Assembly (NCBI GenBank): GCA_944373065.1 | Contig: CALWAJ010000051.1 | Coordinates: 1 to 9,087 of the forward strand | Source of the DNA: an uncultured Bacilli bacterium | GTDB lineage: Bacteria > Bacillota_I > Bacilli_A > RF39 > UBA660 | Reading direction: 5' to 3' | DNA: 9,087 bases | Shown: piece by piece, positions 7,235-9,087 of the stretch | Layout of the letters: each line of letters begins with the position of its first letter | How positions within the stretch are numbered: position 1 is the first letter of the stretch | The notes under the pieces: model-generated | The model's database searches: none | The model's input: only the letters and a program-made list of their open reading frames with translations | What the model was told of the DNA's origin: nothing | Program-made: the position numbers and the translations under genes

Positions 7235-7250
7235 ATTAACTATCCTTTAT
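7221..7250 (+). terminator. Terminator hairpin at the end of the wall operon
   Basis: GGATAGTTAA (7221-7230) and TTAACTATCC (7236-7245) form a perfect 10-bp stem with the loop GTAAA, followed by TTTAT. The 5' arm is the coding sequence for the last residues of the glycosidase and the loop holds part of its stop codon. The U-tract is short and broken, so termination may be leaky. The tRNA-like element begins directly after it at 7251. Confidence 0.6.
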
Positions 7251-7336
7251 GCAGGAATGACGGTGTTTTAGACGCACAACTCCCACGTGGATAGTTATAA
7301 TTAATCGTGCGAGTTCGAGTCTTGTTTTCTGCACCA
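7251..7336 (+). tRNA. Degenerate class II tRNA, tRNA-Leu-like (pseudo-tRNA or non-decoding tRNA)
   Basis: The 86-nt element has the length and block order of tRNA-Leu. The acceptor stem GCAGGAA (7251-7257) pairs fully with TTTCTGC (7326-7332, one G-U), followed by A73 and an encoded CCA. The T arm is intact: GCGAG (7309-7313), loop TTCGAGT, CTTGT (7321-7325). TG at positions 8-9 and AGACGCA match the tRNA-Leu D region. The rest is eroded: the first D-stem pair is A-C, the loop has TTTT where G18-G19 belong, and the anticodon stem CAACT (7277-7281) does not pair with GGATA (7289-7293). The predicted loop CCCACGT lacks U33 and would read CAC, not a leucine anticodon. The 15-nt variable region forms no stem. 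A shifted 4-bp stem (7278-7281 with 7293-7296) leaves an 11-nt loop. It is a decaying tRNA or one used outside decoding. Confidence 0.6.
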
Positions 7337-7471
7337 TTTTAGAAATTTACTAGGACTTTTAAGTTTTATTATATTTTGACATCACTAAAAAAACAATAAG
7401 TGTCCGAAAAGTGGTCGAATGGATAAAAAATAAATTTGCCAAACTCGTTTTTGTATGATTTACTTGTGAGC
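7337..7471 (+). other. AT-rich gap without a gene
   Basis: Between the tRNA-like element and the UACG terminator there is no reading frame with a ribosome binding site. A consensus TTGACA lies at 7376-7381, but no acceptable -10 follows at 15-18 bases. The only other structure noticed is the tandem repeat at 7398-7419. If a small RNA is made here, it would end at the terminator at 7472-7503. Confidence 0.4.
7398..7423 (+). repeat. 11-base tandem duplication resembling a tRNA-Ser D arm
   Basis: AAGTGTCCGAA (7398-7408) is followed at once by AAGTGGTCGAA (7409-7419), identical at 9 of 11 positions. The stretch also resembles the D arm of serine tRNAs (TGTCCGA-GTGGTCGAA-GGA), with TCC (7403-7405) able to pair with GGA (7421-7423) and about three extra A. 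No matching acceptor stem or T arm was found, so at most it is a tRNA fragment. Confidence 0.35.
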
Positions 7472-7503
7472 ACTGGAGATGACTACGGTCTTCCAGTCTT
7501 TTT
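7472..7503 (+). terminator. Strong intrinsic terminator with UACG tetraloop
   Basis: ACTGGA (7472-7477) pairs with TCCAGT (7492-7497). Inside, GAC (7481-7483) pairs with GTC (7488-7490) around TACG, giving the very stable C(UACG)G tetraloop. An asymmetric internal loop (GAT opposite T) separates the two helices. CTTTTT follows directly. It is oriented on the plus strand only and would stop transcripts leaking through the wall operon and the tRNA-like element before the polymerase gene. Confidence 0.85.
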
Positions 7504-7520
7504 CAATTTATAGATATTTT

Positions 7521-7540
7521 GTTAATTTTTTCCAATTAAC
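7521..7540. repeat. 7-bp inverted repeat upstream of the LexA box
   Basis: GTTAATT (7521-7527) and AATTAAC (7534-7540) are perfect inverted copies separated by TTTTCC. It lies between the terminator and the SOS box. A possible promoter, TTGTTA (7519-7524) with TAAAAC (7541-7546), overlaps it. It may be a protein-binding site or just AT-rich chance. Confidence 0.35.
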
Positions 7541-7549
7541 TAAAACTAC

Positions 7550-7578
7550 TTTTCACGAATAAATGTTCGTGATAAAAT
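7550..7578 (+). promoter_or_regulatory. LexA (SOS) box and promoter of the polymerase gene
   Basis: CGAATAAATGTTCG (7556-7569) matches the Gram-positive LexA/DinR consensus CGAACRNRYGTTCG at 13 of 14 positions; the exception is T for C at the fifth. The palindrome extends to CACGAA-TTCGTG (7554-7571). It fits between a weak -35 (TTTTCA, 7550-7555) and a -10 (TAAAAT, 7573-7578) spaced 17 bases, which would block polymerase binding. That promoter gives a very short leader. The alternative promoter at 7519-7546 would put the box at the transcription start; either arrangement gives repression by LexA. Confidence 0.8.
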
Positions 7579-7594
7579 GATATTGGTGAGTTAG

Positions 7595-9082
7595 ATGGAA
7601 AAGGTATATAGTTGTATTGATTTAAAGAGTTTTTATGCATCAGTTGAATGTGTTGAAAGAGGACTTAATCCCTTAAAAACTAACCTTGTTGTCGCTGATA
7701 AATCTAGGACAGAAAAGACAATTTGTTTAGCGGTAAGTCCAGCATTGAAGCAGTATGGTATAGGTGGTAGAGCGAGACTTTTTGAAGTGTTAAGTAAAAT
7801 TAAAGAGATTAATAAGATACGAAGGAAATCTAATGGTTATAAAAAGTTTAGTGGTAAAGCAGTTAATGATGATATCTTAAAGAAAGATAAGACTAAAGAA
7901 TTAGATTTAATTATCGCTCCTCCTAGAATGGCTCATTATATTGACTATTCTGCTAAAATATATAATATCTATTTAAAGTACATTGCTAAAGAAGATATAT
8001 TTGTTTATTCTATTGATGAAGTATTTATGGATATAACTAATTACTTAAAGTACTATAAACTATCTTCTAAAGACTTAATTACAAAAATAATTAAAGATGT
8101 TTATGATACAACTGGTATTACAGCGACAGGGGGAATTGGTACTAACTTATTTCTTGCTAAAGTTGCTATGGATGTAGTGGCAAAACACATCACACCTAAT
8201 GAGTTTGGAGTTAGAATTGCCGAACTTAATGAAATGTCTTATAGAAAAATGTTATGGAATCATGTACCTATTACAGATATTTGGCGAGTAGGTAAGGGTA
8301 TTTCTAAAAGATTAGAGAAGTACAGTATTTATACAATGGGTGATGTTGCAAGGTGTTCTATTAATAATGAAGACTTGTTATATAAATTATTTGGGGTTAA
8401 TGCTGAGCTTTTAATAGACCATGCTTGGGGTTATGAGCCTTGTACAATAGAATCTATTAAAAACTATAAACCTCTTGCCAAAAGTATAAGTTCTGGTCAA
8501 GTTTTACAAAGCCCATATTCATATGATAAAGCTAAATTAATAGTAAGAGAAATGGCTGAACTTTTAGCATTAGACCTTGTTTCTAAAAGATTAGTAACAG
8601 AGCAGTTAGTATTAACTATTGGTTATGATATCGAAAATGTTACTGATAATTACAATGGAGAAATTACAATAGACCATTATGGACGTGCTACACCTAAGTC
8701 TGCTCATGGAACTATTAACTTAGATTATAAAACGTCATCATCTAAAATAATTACTGAAGCGATGATTAAGTTATATGATAAGATTATAAATCCTAAACTA
8801 TCTATTAGAAGAGTTACTATGGCCGCTACAAAACTTACAAGTGAAGAGGAAGAAAAAGGTAAGATTAGATATAGACAGTTAGATTTATTTTCTAGTCTAG
8901 ATGATGAAACTAATAAGTTAGATTATGATAGAAAAGTTTTAAGAAGTGAAAACAATCTTCAAAATGCTATGTTAAAGATAAAAGAAAGGTACGGGAAAAA
9001 TGCTATTTTAAAAGGTATGGATTTAGAAGATGGGGCAACAACAATGGATAGAAATAGGCAGATAGGAGGACATCATGAATAA
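7595..9082 (+). CDS. Y-family DNA polymerase, UvrX/YqjW-like (ImpB/MucB/SamB family), SOS mutagenesis
   Basis: This 495-residue enzyme is predicted to copy past damaged bases during the SOS response. The N-terminal CIDLKSFYASVE (7-18) carries D9. YSIDEVFMDIT (138-148) carries D141 and E142, so all three metal-binding acids are present. TGGIGTNLFLAKVAMD (178-193) is the conserved palm segment, and 220-252 (WNHVPITDIWRVGKG) begins the helix-hairpin-helix thumb. The little-finger domain follows (about 295-415). QLDLF (428-432) is a canonical sliding-clamp binding motif. The C-terminal MDRNRQIGGHHE is typical of UvrX/YqjW proteins. The length is normal for that group and longer than DinB. GGTGAG at 7585-7590 lies 4 bases before the ATG. 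A LexA box upstream supports SOS control. The end overlaps the next gene by 8 bases. No defect is seen. Confidence 0.95.
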   Translation: MEKVYSCIDLKSFYASVECVERGLNPLKTNLVVADKSRTEKTICLAVSPALKQYGIGGRARLFEVLSKIKEINKIRRKSNGYKKFSGKAVNDDILKKDKTKELDLIIAPPRMAHYIDYSAKIYNIYLKYIAKEDIFVYSIDEVFMDITNYLKYYKLSSKDLITKIIKDVYDTTGITATGGIGTNLFLAKVAMDVVAKHITPNEFGVRIAELNEMSYRKMLWNHVPITDIWRVGKGISKRLEKYSIYTMGDVARCSINNEDLLYKLFGVNAELLIDHAWGYEPCTIESIKNYKPLAKSISSGQVLQSPYSYDKAKLIVREMAELLALDLVSKRLVTEQLVLTIGYDIENVTDNYNGEITIDHYGRATPKSAHGTINLDYKTSSSKIITEAMIKLYDKIINPKLSIRRVTMAATKLTSEEEEKGKIRYRQLDLFSSLDDETNKLDYDRKVLRSENNLQNAMLKIKERYGKNAILKGMDLEDGATTMDRNRQIGGHHE

Positions 9083-9087
9083 GTATG
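9075..9087 (+). CDS. Start of a downstream gene, cut by the window edge (possibly YolD-like)
   Basis: AGGAGG at 9064-9069 lies 5 bases before ATG at 9075, and the frame reads Met-Asn-Lys-Tyr before the window ends. ATGAATAA overlaps the stop of the polymerase gene. In Bacillota, UvrX/YqjW polymerases are commonly followed by a small YolD-like protein, so this is the likely product, but four residues cannot show it. Confidence 0.5.

Noticed and set aside
7251..7336. Ordinary functional tRNA with anticodon CAC (Val)
   Set aside because: The anticodon stem does not pair, U33 and G18-G19 are missing, and the body is Leu-like, so a decoding tRNA-Val is not supported.
7376..7405. Promoter starting at the consensus TTGACA (7376-7381)
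   Set aside because: No hexamer close to TATAAT occurs at 15-18 bases; the candidates are AGTGTC and TAAGTG.

Overview
The window is AT-rich, uses the standard code (TGA is a real stop; Trp is TGG) and has Gram-positive ribosome binding sites (AGGAG/AGGAGG), sigma-A-like promoters and a Gram-positive-type LexA box. The gene set (LCP ligase-like protein, SH3b-glucosaminidase with dockerin, cohesin surface protein, NAGPA-type phosphodiester glycosidase, UvrX/YqjW-type Y-family polymerase) suggests a chromosomal piece of a low-GC, gut-type Bacillota (an uncultured Bacilli/RF39-like or Erysipelotrichia-like lineage). The exact taxon is inference.

Layout. Positions 1-81 are the left edge, with two copies of a 12-base direct repeat and T-rich sequence downstream of an intrinsic terminator. 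From 2165 down to 111 on the minus strand lies a large LCP-family protein. A divergent promoter region (2166-2355) separates it from a plus-strand operon of four tightly packed genes: secreted SH3b-glucosaminidase with a C-terminal type I dockerin (2356-4173), membrane-anchored cohesin/cadherin-like protein (4183-5508), single-pass protein of unknown function (5521-6156), and membrane-anchored phosphodiester glycosidase (6149-7234). The operon ends in a hairpin that begins inside the last codons.

Positions 7235-7594 hold no protein gene but are not empty. They contain an 86-nt tRNA-Leu-like element with perfect acceptor and T arms, encoded CCA, and degraded D-loop and anticodon arm; a short tRNA-Ser D-arm-like patch; a strong terminator with a UACG tetraloop; an inverted repeat; and a LexA box. 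The box controls a Y-family DNA polymerase gene (7595-9082), which overlaps the start of a further gene cut off by the window edge (probably YolD-like, by context).

How it fits together. The divergent LCP gene and the four-gene operon look like one cell-envelope module. The dockerin on a secreted wall hydrolase sits next to a membrane-anchored cohesin, so the hydrolase is probably docked to the cell that makes it: a minimal two-component cohesin-dockerin device aimed at the cell's own wall. LCP proteins make phosphodiester links between wall polymers and peptidoglycan, and NAGPA-type enzymes cleave sugar phosphodiesters, so make-and-break roles are plausible. The polymerase region is a separate SOS-regulated unit. 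The most unusual items are the docked wall hydrolase and the decayed but still well-formed tRNA-like RNA between the two units.
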